Source of the DNA: an uncultured Propionibacteriaceae bacterium
Lineage (GTDB): Bacteria; Actinomycetota; Actinomycetes; Propionibacteriales; Propionibacteriaceae
DNA: 22,450 nucleotides
Assembly: GCA_937988865.1 (NCBI GenBank)
Contig: CALKHV010000183.1
Span: 1 to 22,450 of the forward strand
Direction: 5' to 3'
Shown here: piece by piece, positions 1 through 8,039 of the stretch
Numbering within the stretch: position 1 is the first letter of the stretch
How the letters are laid out: every line of letters starts with the position of its first letter
Notes under the pieces: generated by a model
Database searches by the model: none
Told to the model about the DNA's origin: nothing
What the model saw: the letters and a program-made list of their open reading frames with translations, nothing else
Program-made: the position numbers and the translations under genes

Positions 1-55
1 GATGCGGCTCTCCGGCACACCCGCGTCAAGAAGGCTCTTGCGCAGGCCCGCACCC
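1..55 (-). pseudogene. OLD-family nuclease, 3' fragment cut off by the transposon
   Basis: Read on the minus strand, these bases continue the OLD/TOPRIM nuclease whose 5' part lies at 3333-4909. If the transposon and one GCACCC copy are removed, the codons run DGDAGG then AGLRKSLLDAGVPESRI with no frame change. This is the normal-looking helix after the TOPRIM DGD motif. The fragment has no start of its own here and leaves the window at base 1, so the length of the remaining C-terminus is unknown. Basis: the in-frame rejoining is seen directly; the loss of function is inferred. Confidence 0.9.
50..55. repeat. Target-site duplication, left copy (GCACCC)
   Basis: GCACCC directly precedes the TGTTGA end of the transposon. 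The same six bases directly follow the TCAACA end at 3333-3338. Collapsing the two copies to one restores the OLD-nuclease reading frame, which confirms they are a duplication made at insertion. Confidence 0.92.
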
Positions 56-86
56 TGTTGAGCGACCCCCTGGTTGACCATGTGGG
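56..86 (+). repeat. Left terminal inverted repeat of the transposon
   Basis: Starts TGTTGA. It aligns without gaps to the reverse complement of 3302-3332, matching at TGTTGA, at GGTTGA (72-77) and at ATGTGGG (80-86). Further GGTTG copies at 106-112 and 140-147, and GGGCGTCACTG at 94-104 (also present inside the right end), suggest several transposase binding sites in the first 100 bp. The binding role is inferred. Confidence 0.88.
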
Positions 87-178
87 TGTGTCTGGGCGTC
101 ACTGCGGTTGACGACGCGTGATCTGGGTGGGGTCTCTACGGTTGGCGTCAAGAGCGTGATGATGCGCTGAGGACACGC

Positions 179-216
179 GACGGCCCTCCCAAGCTTTGGC
201 GAGCAGGAGGGCCGTC
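179..216 (+). promoter_or_regulatory. Large hairpin in the transposon leader, upstream of the first gene
   Basis: GACGGCCCTCC (179-189) is perfectly complementary to GGAGGGCCGTC (206-216), forming an 11-bp stem with a 16-nt loop. It lies between the left end and the ribosome binding site GGAGGG (228-233) of the first transposon gene. It has no T-tract, so it is not a classical terminator. It could still damp transcription entering from flanking DNA, or fold the leader RNA. The pairing is seen; the function is inferred. Confidence 0.7.
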
Positions 217-238
217 ACTTGGTGCTTGGAGGGCACCC

Positions 239-826
239 ATGCTGATGGTAGGCAACGATCCTGTCGAGGCCGAACGGTTGCTGGTGGCCGGGGAGCTGGT
301 GTGCCCGTCGTGTACGGGTGTGCTGTCCCCTTGGGGGCACGCTCGGTGGCGGTCCTCGCGGGGAGCGGCTGGGACGGTGCGGCACCGTCCGCGGCGGGGC
401 CGGTGTGCCTCGTGCGGGAGCACGCACGTGCTGCTGGCGCAGGTGTGGTTGTCGCGGCGCGCGGACGCGGTCTGCGTGATCGGGGCCGCGCTGGAGGCCA
501 AGGCGGGTGGGGCAGGTCACCGCAGCGTCGCGGGGCGGTTGGGCCGGCCGGTGTCCACGGTGCGGGGCTGGCTGCGCCGCTTCGCCTCCCGATCGGAGCA
601 GCTGCGGGTGGGGTTCACCCGGCTGTTGCACGAGCTGGACCCTCTGGCTGGGCCGCTGGTGCCGCAGGCCTGCCCGGTCGCGGACGCGGTCGAGGTGATC
701 GGGCGGGCTGCTGCCGCGGCGGTCCTACGGCTGTGCCCGCAGCCGCCGTGGGAGTACGCCGCCAGGGTCACCGGTGGGCTGCTGTTGGCCCCGCCAGCGG
801 GGGGTGGGGTGAGCAACACGAGTTGA
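239..826 (+). CDS. DUF6431-like zinc-ribbon/HTH protein of the transposon
   Basis: The 195-residue product has two CxxC pairs, C22/C25 and C56/C59, separated by a basic stretch. This is the pattern of a small zinc ribbon. A helix-turn-helix-like segment follows at about residues 91-114 (SVAGRLGRPVSTVRGWLRRF). The layout matches the DUF6431 proteins found beside transposases in actinobacteria, whose biochemical role is not known to me. DNA binding at the transposon ends is a reasonable inference. The ATG at 239 follows GGAGGG at 228-233 with 5-nt spacing, which decides the start. It is the first gene of the element and lies 72 bp upstream of the transposase gene on the same strand. Confidence 0.82.
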   Translation: MLMVGNDPVEAERLLVAGELVCPSCTGVLSPWGHARWRSSRGAAGTVRHRPRRGRCASCGSTHVLLAQVWLSRRADAVCVIGAALEAKAGGAGHRSVAGRLGRPVSTVRGWLRRFASRSEQLRVGFTRLLHELDPLAGPLVPQACPVADAVEVIGRAAAAAVLRLCPQPPWEYAARVTGGLLLAPPAGGGVSNTS

Positions 827-898
827 CCCCTGCCGCTGCCCCCGGTGGTGCGGGCACCCTCGAGCGGAACAGTTCAGCACCAGGAGAGGGCAAGGCGA

Positions 899-2380
899 AT
901 GAGTGGACGACACAGACCGGGCGACGAGCAGGCGCGCCGGGCCGAGCAGGCGCGGGAGGTCGCGTTGTTCCGGTACGCGCTGATCCGCGAAGCAGCGGAC
1001 GCCTCTCTGAGCACCCGCCAGCGTGGGGTGCTGGTGCGCGACCTCGCCGGCCGTGAGCACACCGGGCCGTTCGGGGCGCGGGTGACGGTGTCGCGGGCCA
1101 GCGTGGACCGGTGGGTACGGGCGTGGCGCACCGGCGGGTTCGACGCCCTGGTGCCCTCGGCCCGGCACGCGCAGCCGCGGACCCCCGCGGCGGTGTTGGA
1201 GCTCGCGGTCGCGCTCAAACGCGAGGTCCCGGCTCGCACCGCCGCGCAGGTCGCGGCGATCCTGACCGAGCACGGTGTGGCAGTGGTGCCCTCGGCGCGC
1301 ACGCTGCAACGCCACTTCGCCCGCCTTGAGCTGAACACCCGACCCGACGGCACCACCCCGGGAGTGTTCGGCCGGTTCGAGGCCGCCGCACCGAACCAGC
1401 GGTGGACCGGGGACGCGCTGCACGGGCCGGTCATCGGCGGGCGTAAGACGTACCTGATGGCGTTCATCGATGACCACTCCCGGGCGCTGGTCGGCTACCG
1501 GTGGGGCCATAGCGAGGACATGCTCCACCTCGCGGCGGCGTTACGCGCTGGCCTGTCCGCGCGGGGGATCCCGCAGGTGGTGTACCTGGACAACGGGTCA
1601 GCGATGGTCTCCAAGCAGCTGCTGCGCGCGCTGGCCGTCCTGGGGATCCGGTTGACCCACTCCAGGCCCGGTCAACCCCAAGGGCGCGGGAAGATCGAAC
1701 GGTTCTTCCGCACCGTGCGCGAACAGTTCCTCATCGAGCTCACCGCCCCCGGCGCGACCGAGCAGGTCAGCGGACTGGCCGAGCTGAACGAGCTGTTCAC
1801 CGCGTGGGTCGAAACCGTGTACCACCAGCGGGTCCACACCGAAACCGGGCAAGCACCCCTGGCCCGGTTCCTGACCGGTTTCGCGGGGGATGGCCCGCCG
1901 CCGACCCCGACCCCAACCCAGCTCCGCGAGGCGTTCTTGTTCTCCGAGCATCGTGCCGTGACCAAGACAGCCACCGTCTCGCTGCACGGCAACACCTACG
2001 AGGTCGACGCCGCCCTGACCGGGCGTCGCGTCGAGCTCGTCTTCGACCCGTTCGACCTGACCGACATCACGGTGCGCTACGCCGGCCGCGAAGTCGGCAC
2101 CGCCATCGCGCACGTCATCGGCCGGCACGTGCACCCCGCCGTCAAGAGCGACTCCACCGCCGCGCCGGCGCCGGTCACCGGGATCGACTACCTGGCCCTG
2201 GTCCGCGACCGGCACACCCAGGTCATGACCCAGCGCGTGAACTACGCCTCGATCACGCAACCCGCCGTCCACCCCCAGGCCGCCGCCAATGCCGTACTGC
2301 CCGGGCAGGTCGACCTGCTCGACCTGCTCGACCCAACCCCCACCGTCCACCACGAACCCGACCATCAGGAGATCCCGTGA
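899..2380 (+). CDS. DDE-type transposase (integrase catalytic core)
   Basis: The 493-residue protein has N-terminal helix-turn-helix segments (about residues 35-80, RASVDRWVRAWRTGG) and a second HTH-like region around 100-140. An RNase-H-fold integrase core follows with D172 (RWTGDALHG), D231 (VYLDNGS) and E267 (GRGKIERFF). The 35-residue spacing between the last two is the classic D(35)E arrangement. A Mu-transposase-like beta-barrel region follows (about 355-410). The protein would bind the terminal repeats, nick the ends and join them to target DNA. The ATG at 899 is chosen over an in-frame upstream GTG because AGGAGAGGG lies about 8 nt upstream. The stop overlaps the GTG of the ATPase gene (GTGA), so the two are translationally coupled. 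Confidence 0.93.
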   Translation: MSGRHRPGDEQARRAEQAREVALFRYALIREAADASLSTRQRGVLVRDLAGREHTGPFGARVTVSRASVDRWVRAWRTGGFDALVPSARHAQPRTPAAVLELAVALKREVPARTAAQVAAILTEHGVAVVPSARTLQRHFARLELNTRPDGTTPGVFGRFEAAAPNQRWTGDALHGPVIGGRKTYLMAFIDDHSRALVGYRWGHSEDMLHLAAALRAGLSARGIPQVVYLDNGSAMVSKQLLRALAVLGIRLTHSRPGQPQGRGKIERFFRTVREQFLIELTAPGATEQVSGLAELNELFTAWVETVYHQRVHTETGQAPLARFLTGFAGDGPPPTPTPTQLREAFLFSEHRAVTKTATVSLHGNTYEVDAALTGRRVELVFDPFDLTDITVRYAGREVGTAIAHVIGRHVHPAVKSDSTAAPAPVTGIDYLALVRDRHTQVMTQRVNYASITQPAVHPQAAANAVLPGQVDLLDLLDPTPTVHHEPDHQEIP

Positions 2381-3192
2381 CCCTTGACCGCCTCCAAGCC
2401 CACTACGGCTTCACCAGAACGCCGTTCGGCAAGGCCCTGGCCCCCAGCATGCTGCACCGGCACACCGCCCATGCCGAGGCCGTCGCCCGGATCGGCTGGT
2501 GCATCACCGAACGCGCCCTGGGCGTGGTCACCGGTGAGGTCGGCGCCGGCAAGACCGTCGCCGTGCGCGCCGCCCTGGCGAACCTGGACCCCTCCCGGCA
2601 CACCACCATCTACCTGGGTAACCCCGCCGTCGGCGGCCGCGGCCTCTACGGCGGGATCGTCACCGCCCTGGGCGGCGAACCCCGCTTCCACAAAGCCGCC
2701 CTCATCCCCCAAACCGTCGAGCTGCTCGCCGCCGAAGAACACGAACGCGGCCGCACCGTCGTCCTCATCCTCGACGAAGCCCACCTCCTCACCAGCGACC
2801 AACTCGAAGAGCTCCGCCTGCTGACCAACGCCGACATGGACTCCCACTCACCCTTCGCGTGCCTCCTCATCGGCCAACCCACCCTGCGCCGCCGGATCAA
2901 GCTGGGCACCTTCGCCGCCCTGGACCAACGCATCGCGCTGCGCTACACCCTCACCGCGATGAGCGACACCGAAACCAAGAGCTACCTCGCGCACCACCTC
3001 ACCCTCGCCGGCCGCTCCGACCCCCTCTTCTCCGACGACGCCACCGCGCTGATCCACCAAGTCGGCCGCGGTACCCCCCGAGCCATCAACAACCTCGCCG
3101 TCCAAGCCCTCGTCGCCGCATACGCCGCCGGCAAGGCCATCGTCGACGAGACCTCAGCCCGAGCCGCCGTCACCGAGGTCACCACCGAATAG
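2377..3192 (+). CDS. ExeA/MuB-like AAA ATPase, transposition helper
   Basis: The 271-residue protein opens with the ExeA-like signature HYGFTRTPFGKAL (9-21). It carries Walker A GEVGAGKT (53-60), Walker B VVLILDEAH (128-136) and a conserved GxPRAIN sensor-type motif near the C-terminus. This AAA family supplies the target-selection or activator partner of DDE transposases, as MuB and TniB do. The reading frame is open far upstream into the transposase gene, but the GTG at 2377 is preceded by AGGAGA at 2367-2372 and overlaps the transposase stop as GTGA. That start also restores the family's usual N-terminus. No membrane segment is seen, so a role in secretion, as in true ExeA, is unlikely. 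Confidence 0.93.
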   Translation: MTLDRLQAHYGFTRTPFGKALAPSMLHRHTAHAEAVARIGWCITERALGVVTGEVGAGKTVAVRAALANLDPSRHTTIYLGNPAVGGRGLYGGIVTALGGEPRFHKAALIPQTVELLAAEEHERGRTVVLILDEAHLLTSDQLEELRLLTNADMDSHSPFACLLIGQPTLRRRIKLGTFAALDQRIALRYTLTAMSDTETKSYLAHHLTLAGRSDPLFSDDATALIHQVGRGTPRAINNLAVQALVAAYAAGKAIVDETSARAAVTEVTTE

Positions 3193-3238
3193 CCAACCGC
3201 GTCACCCCGACGAGCACCGCGACACCCTGACCACCAAC

Positions 3239-3264
3239 AGCCCCGCCGGACCCCCGGCGGGGCT
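3239..3264 (+). terminator. Hairpin terminator after the transposon ATPase gene
   Basis: AGCCCCGCCGG (3239-3249) pairs perfectly with CCGGCGGGGCT (3254-3264) around a 4-nt loop, giving an 11-bp GC-rich stem 47 bp past the stop codon. There is no long T-tract, which is common for actinobacterial terminators. It would stop element transcription from running into the right end. Confidence 0.75.
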
Positions 3265-3301
3265 ACCTCATACCCCCACCACGTCCCCACCGACAGTGAC
3301 G

Positions 3302-3332
3302 CCCACATCCTCAACCGACGCGTCCGTCAACA
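3302..3332 (-). repeat. Right terminal inverted repeat of the transposon
   Basis: On the minus strand this reads TGTTGA, then GGTTGA, then ATGTGGG at the same spacing as the left end (56-86). Ten or so positions differ between the two, mostly in the middle. GGGCGTCACTG follows directly inward, as it does after a 10-bp longer spacing at the left end. Confidence 0.88.
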
Positions 3333-3338
3333 GCACCC
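3333..3338. repeat. Target-site duplication, right copy (GCACCC)
   Basis: Identical to bases 50-55 on the other side of the transposon. Together they define a 6-bp duplicated target within the OLD-nuclease gene. Confidence 0.92.
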
Positions 3339-4909
3339 CCTGCATCACCATCAACGAGGAACGCGACACGGGCGCCGACTAAGTCCAGTTCGGGGTACAT
3401 CGTCACAGGTACCTCCGACAGACCGGGCGCAACCTGGTAGTCCAGGTCATCCAGGCCGACGGCCTTCTTGACGAGGGAAGGCAGAAGAAGCATCTCTGTC
3501 GCACCTTCGGCGAGTACAACCTTTCGGGCTGCTGAGAAGGCCGCTGCTCCGGCTCCCATCGCCAGCATCAACGGTGAATAGCCAACCCCCTTTGTCCAGA
3601 AACTGCCTTCCACCAGGCTGCGCTGCCCGTTCTCAGGATCGGGGACAACAGCACGGATGTTGGTGCCCAGGTCTGGCGGTAGGCAGGCGGGTGAATGGGT
3701 CGTGTAGATGATCTTCGCAGCTCGAGTCTGTGTCATGAACTCGTTGACTAGGTCGGCTTGCGCGTCGATGTGCAAGTGCGTTTCGGCCTCGTCGATAAGC
3801 AGGATGGGTGGGAAGCCCTGATCCATCACTGTCAGGAAGGCGACAAGGGCAACGAACATCTGCACGCCCGCACTACGCTCGTGGAACTGGGTGATGGTGC
3901 GCCCATCCTGTTTGACGCGAATCTCAAGACTCGTGCCATTGATCTTTAGATGAGCCGAGATATTGGACTGGTTCCATACCTCCGAGAACTTCGTCTGCAG
4001 CGTCTGATTTGCCAACTCGATTAACGTTTCGCGAGCACCTTCGTCACCGTTAGTGAGCGTCGCCCATAGTGCATCAAGGGAGAGTTCGGCCATGGCGGCG
4101 ATGTTCCGCAATGCCGCGGGAGGGTTCGCAACGCTCTCGGCTGTCAGCCCGTAGGCAGACGCCAGGAGACGGTCTTCCTCCGAAAACATGAGAATGTCGG
4201 GCGAGCGGTCGTACAACGCTTTGGCAACCTCATCCGAGGGGTCCGGCCTGTCCATCCACGCCTGTACCTGCTCGAGTCCGTCACGGACTGGACCCTTGAG
4301 ACCAAACTCATCGAACTCCGCGAGCCAGGTGACCGGAGAGAGTTCGCGCAGTCGCGCTTCGATGTCTGGGCTCTCTACCTCAGCCACCGCCGCAAGTGCG
4401 GCCAGGAGACGGGATCTGAGCGATAGTCGTCGCTCATCGGCCCCGTCTTCTTCGTGATCCCCATCTATCTCGGCAACATCAAGGTCACCGCTGACTGAAT
4501 CAGTTAAGGCGACGGTCAGCGCAGTCAGTGCCACCGCGAGCGTGGCGCGGTTCTTGCGAGGGACTGGGACTGCCGCTCGCCCTGTCTCGCCTTCTCCCGC
4601 AGTCCGCGACAGCCACAACTGGGTGGGCAGCACGTCCAGATCGAACTCAGCCAGGGCTGCTTTGTCCTCTTCGCTGAGGCGGTACTGGACCCGGACTACG
4701 ACGTGGTCGTCGAGGACATCTCCCTGCACGCCTCGTGAACGCTGTGCGACAGTCAGGGACTCGCCATTGTCGATGTACGCCAGCGCGCGCAAGAGAGTGG
4801 TCTTACCCGCCTCGTTCGGCCCGACGATGGCTACGACCTTGTGGTCGAGGTTTATCTGGGCCTCAGCGAGTCGTCCGAACCCGCTGAACTCTGCCTTGGC
4901 GAGTCTCAT
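3333..4909 (-). pseudogene. OLD-family ATP-dependent nuclease, interrupted (5' part)
   Basis: About 526 codons remain. The N-terminal ABC-type ATPase has Walker A GPNEAGKTT (30-38), an ABC-like signature (ERSAGVQ) and Walker B ILLIDEAETHLH. The C-terminal TOPRIM domain keeps its first acidic motif (VVLAEGATEMLLLPSL) and reaches LVDGDAGG (518-525), where the transposon cuts it. Translation would run six codons into the element (VDGRVG) and stop at 3311-3313. OLD nucleases are ATP-regulated nucleases; several, such as GajA of Gabija, act in phage defence. Losing the TOPRIM C-terminus should abolish activity. The ATG at 4909 is chosen because MRLAKAEFSGFG is the normal family N-terminus; no strong ribosome binding site is visible. 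The gene lies 263 bp downstream of a tniQ gene on the same strand, so it may be transposon cargo. Any partner helicase would lie left of the window. Confidence 0.92.
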
Positions 4910-5172
4910 GTAGTCATTGTCTCGTACGAGGCCGACAGACCCCGTTCCCGCATCGGCGTCGGCGGCGCTTGTTGGATGAACGCGGGGGTCCACATCAATC
5001 GGCCAAGTCACGGCGCGAGGAACCGCGGCGACTTCAGCTCGTCCACTCCGTCGGTTCGACCAGCAAGCACCGCGGAGCTACACCAGTACCTCGCGGCCTT
5101 GACGACGCACCTTGTGCAACGAGCGAGAGTTTGTCGTGTCGAGACCGTCGCCCCAAGCGTTCACGACCGGGA

Positions 5173-6702
5173 CTACATGCTCGAGTCGGAATCCCCCTTG
5201 TGCCAGGCCTTGTCGGCATTTTGGCTTACGGTGCACGGGCACCAGTCACCGCCATCATCTCGGCACAACGGAGACTGCGCTTCGGCCACGGCCGCGCCAC
5301 CGAAGCCTTGGACCGCGGGGCGCTTTCGGTAGGTGCCGTGACCACCGAAGTGCGCGACCTGGCGGCCTATCTGGCGGGCCACGGTGAGGAGGTCTGGCTT
5401 GAGAGTCCACCGGTCAGCGAAGGCGTAGCGGGTCCAGTTGCGGGACTTGTCTGCGGGGAAGCCGAGGGCTGCGCCGGCGTCGACCCAGTTCGTCACGTCG
5501 GTGCACATCCGGATAAGGATCATCGAAACGACGGCGCGCAGAATGCGCTGGTCAGGTCGAGCCGAGTGGCGAAGATGTTCAGGAAGGGCGCACGGCCAGA
5601 CAAGTTGTGGGATGTCGTCGACGTCCCACCCGCGAGCATCGATGGGGTTGCCGTCCTCGCTGGTCAGTCGCCGCTTGATGAGTGTGTGCGCTCGGCCGTG
5701 CCGTCCGAGCAGGTCGTCGATGACAGGTCGCAGCGCGGCGGCTGGCTGGGTGATGCGGTCGAAGGTGTCGGCGTGGGGAACGCCAGTACCGGCGCCCCGA
5801 AGCCAGGCATCGAGTACGTCGGCGCTGGCTGTGGGAGTGCTTGCGGTGATGAGCGGCTCGACCGTCTCTAGCAGCCTCTCGATGACGTCGGGGTCACGCG
5901 GCGGGTTGGCCCAGCGGTGGGTGCGCCCCCATCCGTTCGCGTCGACCACGCCGAGTCTCACCGCGATCCCGATCGAGGACTGCCACGAGCGGAGCGTCTG
6001 AAGCGAAGTCCTGTCAATACCTGCGACCCGGCCTCGGCTACCGGCAACCAGAAGGGCGATTCGCCGCGCTCGTTGTGTGCGCGCCGCATCCGCTGCGGGC
6101 GTCTCTTGTCTGCTCAGGTCCGCCCCGCAGCTCTGACCATCCGGCATGGGCACCTGACAGCGCCGACCGTCGGGCGCGGCGGCCACTCGCATCGGGGCAG
6201 ACCCATGGAACCGGTTGCCGAGTCCTGGAACCACGCCGCACTCCCTGCAGTGCCCTCGTAGGCCCACTTCGTGCCGAAGGCAGGTCGTGATCCAGGGGAT
6301 GCGCCAGCTGGTTCGCCATGCGCCGTCGTCCTCGGTCAGGCATGACGGGCAGAACGTGGAGCCGGCCAGCCAGACCCACGATGAGTGAACGGCTGCCCGC
6401 GTTCCAGCGATCGGCCTGGCCTCCTGGAGTCCGCTCAGGTCGAACGCCAGCTGGTCATACGTCGCAAGCTGCATGTTCTCGACCTGGTGCGGCGCGAGCC
6501 CGAGGATCGGGGCGACGCGCTCGACGTGGCCTGGGCTCAAGCTCACGCCGAATCGACCCGGCCATCGGCCACGTTCGTCTCGCAGGCCGAGGTGGCTGCC
6601 CAGCCCGGCCAGGGTGGTGCCGTGCTGCGCTGCCCGCCTTGTGAGGTACGAAGGCCAACTCTCGTCGGGCAGTGGCTCGAGCGCGAGCGGGAGCCGGGTC
6701 AC
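5173..6702 (-). CDS. tniQ: TniQ-family protein 1 (TnsD-like target selector)
   Basis: The 509-residue protein begins VTRLPLALEPLPDESWPSYLTR, the conserved TniQ N-terminus. It has a zinc-finger set C118/C121 (CPSC), C141/H144 (CLRH) and C152/C155 (CREC). After that comes a long C-terminal region with helical, HTH-like stretches and no other recognised domain. TniQ/TnsD proteins bind the attachment site, or a targeting complex, and recruit the TnsC ATPase. The GTG at 6702 overlaps the stop of the preceding tniQ (GTGA), and the resulting N-terminus parallels that gene's. An in-frame GTG at 6714 is the alternative. It is the last gene of the transposition operon and the longer of the two TniQs, which makes it the better candidate for direct DNA-site recognition. 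That division of labour is inference. Confidence 0.9.
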   Translation of the reverse strand: MTRLPLALEPLPDESWPSYLTRRAAQHGTTLAGLGSHLGLRDERGRWPGRFGVSLSPGHVERVAPILGLAPHQVENMQLATYDQLAFDLSGLQEARPIAGTRAAVHSSWVWLAGSTFCPSCLTEDDGAWRTSWRIPWITTCLRHEVGLRGHCRECGVVPGLGNRFHGSAPMRVAAAPDGRRCQVPMPDGQSCGADLSRQETPAADAARTQRARRIALLVAGSRGRVAGIDRTSLQTLRSWQSSIGIAVRLGVVDANGWGRTHRWANPPRDPDVIERLLETVEPLITASTPTASADVLDAWLRGAGTGVPHADTFDRITQPAAALRPVIDDLLGRHGRAHTLIKRRLTSEDGNPIDARGWDVDDIPQLVWPCALPEHLRHSARPDQRILRAVVSMILIRMCTDVTNWVDAGAALGFPADKSRNWTRYAFADRWTLKPDLLTVARQIGRQVAHFGGHGTYRKRPAVQGFGGAAVAEAQSPLCRDDGGDWCPCTVSQNADKAWHKGDSDSSM

Positions 6703-8039
6703 GCCGCTACCCACAACAAATGGCGATCAAGGGCCGCGCGCATTCCCGGTCCGTGGTCTCGGTCGAAGTGCTCGATGGTGCCGTCTCGCACGCTTGGTCG
6801 GACGTTGCTGGAGGTGTACGTACACGCCCACTGGTCCACCAGCCACGTTCGGACCGTGCGGACGTATGCAGATGGCTCGGCTGCGGTGGCCGCGAGGTAG
6901 GCATCCTCGTCATGGCAGACCTGTTCGCGATGCCGGTAGTCGACATCGTCGTGAAGCAGTTCAGCGGCAGCAGCCGCGCAGTGCCGCCAGAACTCCTCAG
7001 CGCGACCTTCGCGCTCCAGCTCAATGAGATGGGTCAAGAAGAGTTGCGCTGTCGCACGCCTGCGTCGCGTCGGTAACAGCTCGCGCGCGACCTGCAGCGG
7101 GTTGCCAGTGGCGCACATCCTCGCGCCGACAGCTGCGATCGCCCGGGCTTGTCGGATCTGCGCGCGATGAAGCAGATCCGACAGCCCCGGTACGAACAGG
7201 TACGTCGGCAGCAGGTGCGGGAAGGAATGGAGCGGCGGATTCGGACAAGCAAGCATGTGGGCGGGTCGAAGGTGCCTGATAGCTCGAGGGACGGGCCAAT
7301 CGCCGAAGCCTTGGTAGTCCGGGTAGCCGTGCGCGAGAGTCTTCGCCACGGATCGACGAAACTCCTCAAGTACTTGCTCCGGAGGCCGGTGCACTTGCCG
7401 CTCCGGGTTCCTTCTCCGCAGTCCCATGGCTGAATTGAGTTGATCATGGAGCTCGTTGAAGAAGGCTGCGTTCTCTTCGGTCGGGCCCAGCCGTCTCAGC
7501 ACTTCGTCCTGGGAGTCGCACACTGCGTCGTCGATCGCGCTGTCCTCCGCGCTGTCCGCGTGAACGACCAACGGGGTGCGATGTTGGGTGCACACGACGT
7601 GGACCTGGAGTCGCCAGCTGGATGCCCTGTACCCCGGGGCGCCCTCGACGCAGCCCGGGCACAGTCGGTCGCTGGTGGCCTTCACGAGCGGCCCGACTGC
7701 TGTGAGCGGGAGTCGAGACAGCGCCGAGGCGTTCGCGGGATTGAAGTGGTCGAATGAGCGGCACGCGAAGTTCAGCGCTGAGCCGTGGAAGGCACTGAGC
7801 TGCATTGACTGGATCTCGACGGGCTCAAGATTGACGACTCTCCCGGCGTCCCTGGCCGCTGCCTCGGACAGGGCGATCCCAGACCACCGGAAATGGCGGC
7901 GGTCGACTCGCGCAATCCCGTGGACCCGTTCCAAGACGCTGAGGGGCTGGACGCCGTAGATGTCCGCGACCCGCACGATGTAGCTGCGCCACCACTCGCC
8001 TGGCAGCGGTTCGACACGAAGCGGCAGTCGCGTGGTCAC
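6699..8039 (-). CDS. tniQ: TniQ-family protein 2
   Basis: The 446-residue product begins VTTRLPLRVEPLPGEWWRSY, a TniQ N-terminus closely matching that of the next gene. It has a zinc site C127/C130 (CPGC) with C150/H153 (CTQH). The second half is helical and arginine-rich with no recognised domain. TniQ proteins bridge target recognition and the TnsC ATPase. The reading frame is open for 96 codons upstream, but the GTG at 8039 overlaps the ATPase stop as GTGA and gives the family N-terminus, so the longer form is rejected. It lies between tnsC and the longer tniQ and is coupled to both. Whether the two TniQs form one complex or serve two target types cannot be read from sequence. Confidence 0.9.
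   Translation of the reverse strand: MTTRLPLRVEPLPGEWWRSYIVRVADIYGVQPLSVLERVHGIARVDRRHFRWSGIALSEAAARDAGRVVNLEPVEIQSMQLSAFHGSALNFACRSFDHFNPANASALSRLPLTAVGPLVKATSDRLCPGCVEGAPGYRASSWRLQVHVVCTQHRTPLVVHADSAEDSAIDDAVCDSQDEVLRRLGPTEENAAFFNELHDQLNSAMGLRRRNPERQVHRPPEQVLEEFRRSVAKTLAHGYPDYQGFGDWPVPRAIRHLRPAHMLACPNPPLHSFPHLLPTYLFVPGLSDLLHRAQIRQARAIAAVGARMCATGNPLQVARELLPTRRRRATAQLFLTHLIELEREGRAEEFWRHCAAAAAELLHDDVDYRHREQVCHDEDAYLAATAAEPSAYVRTVRTWLVDQWACTYTSSNVRPSVRDGTIEHFDRDHGPGMRAALDRHLLWVAA

Larger units (their letters stand above)
56..3332 (+). mobile_element. Complete three-gene DDE transposon inside an OLD-nuclease gene
   Basis: This 3277-bp element begins TGTTGA and ends TCAACA, with 31-bp imperfect terminal inverted repeats and a 6-bp target duplication. 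It encodes, on one strand, a DUF6431-like zinc-ribbon/HTH protein, a DDE transposase and an ExeA/MuB-like AAA ATPase. It closes with a strong hairpin just inside the right end. The genes are intact and the duplication is perfect, so the insertion looks recent. A DDE transposase with a MuB-like ATPase places it broadly with two-component Mu/Tn552-type elements. The exact family is not resolved: the relatives I know of in that group usually duplicate 5 bp rather than 6. Confidence 0.93.

Noticed and set aside
1804..2376. N-terminal extension of the transposon ATPase frame
   Set aside because: It overlaps the transposase in another frame and is Arg/Pro-rich. The GTG at 2377 has a good ribosome binding site and gives the correct family start.
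3333..4909. Naming the broken nuclease GajA (Gabija)
   Set aside because: The domain order fits, but OLD proteins are diverse and the diagnostic GajB helicase would lie outside the window, so only the family is given.
4910..5172. Possible second end of the Tn7-like element between tniQ and the OLD gene
   Set aside because: I compared this gap with 12534-12684 for inverted TGT-starting repeats and found no convincing match or repeated binding-site series.
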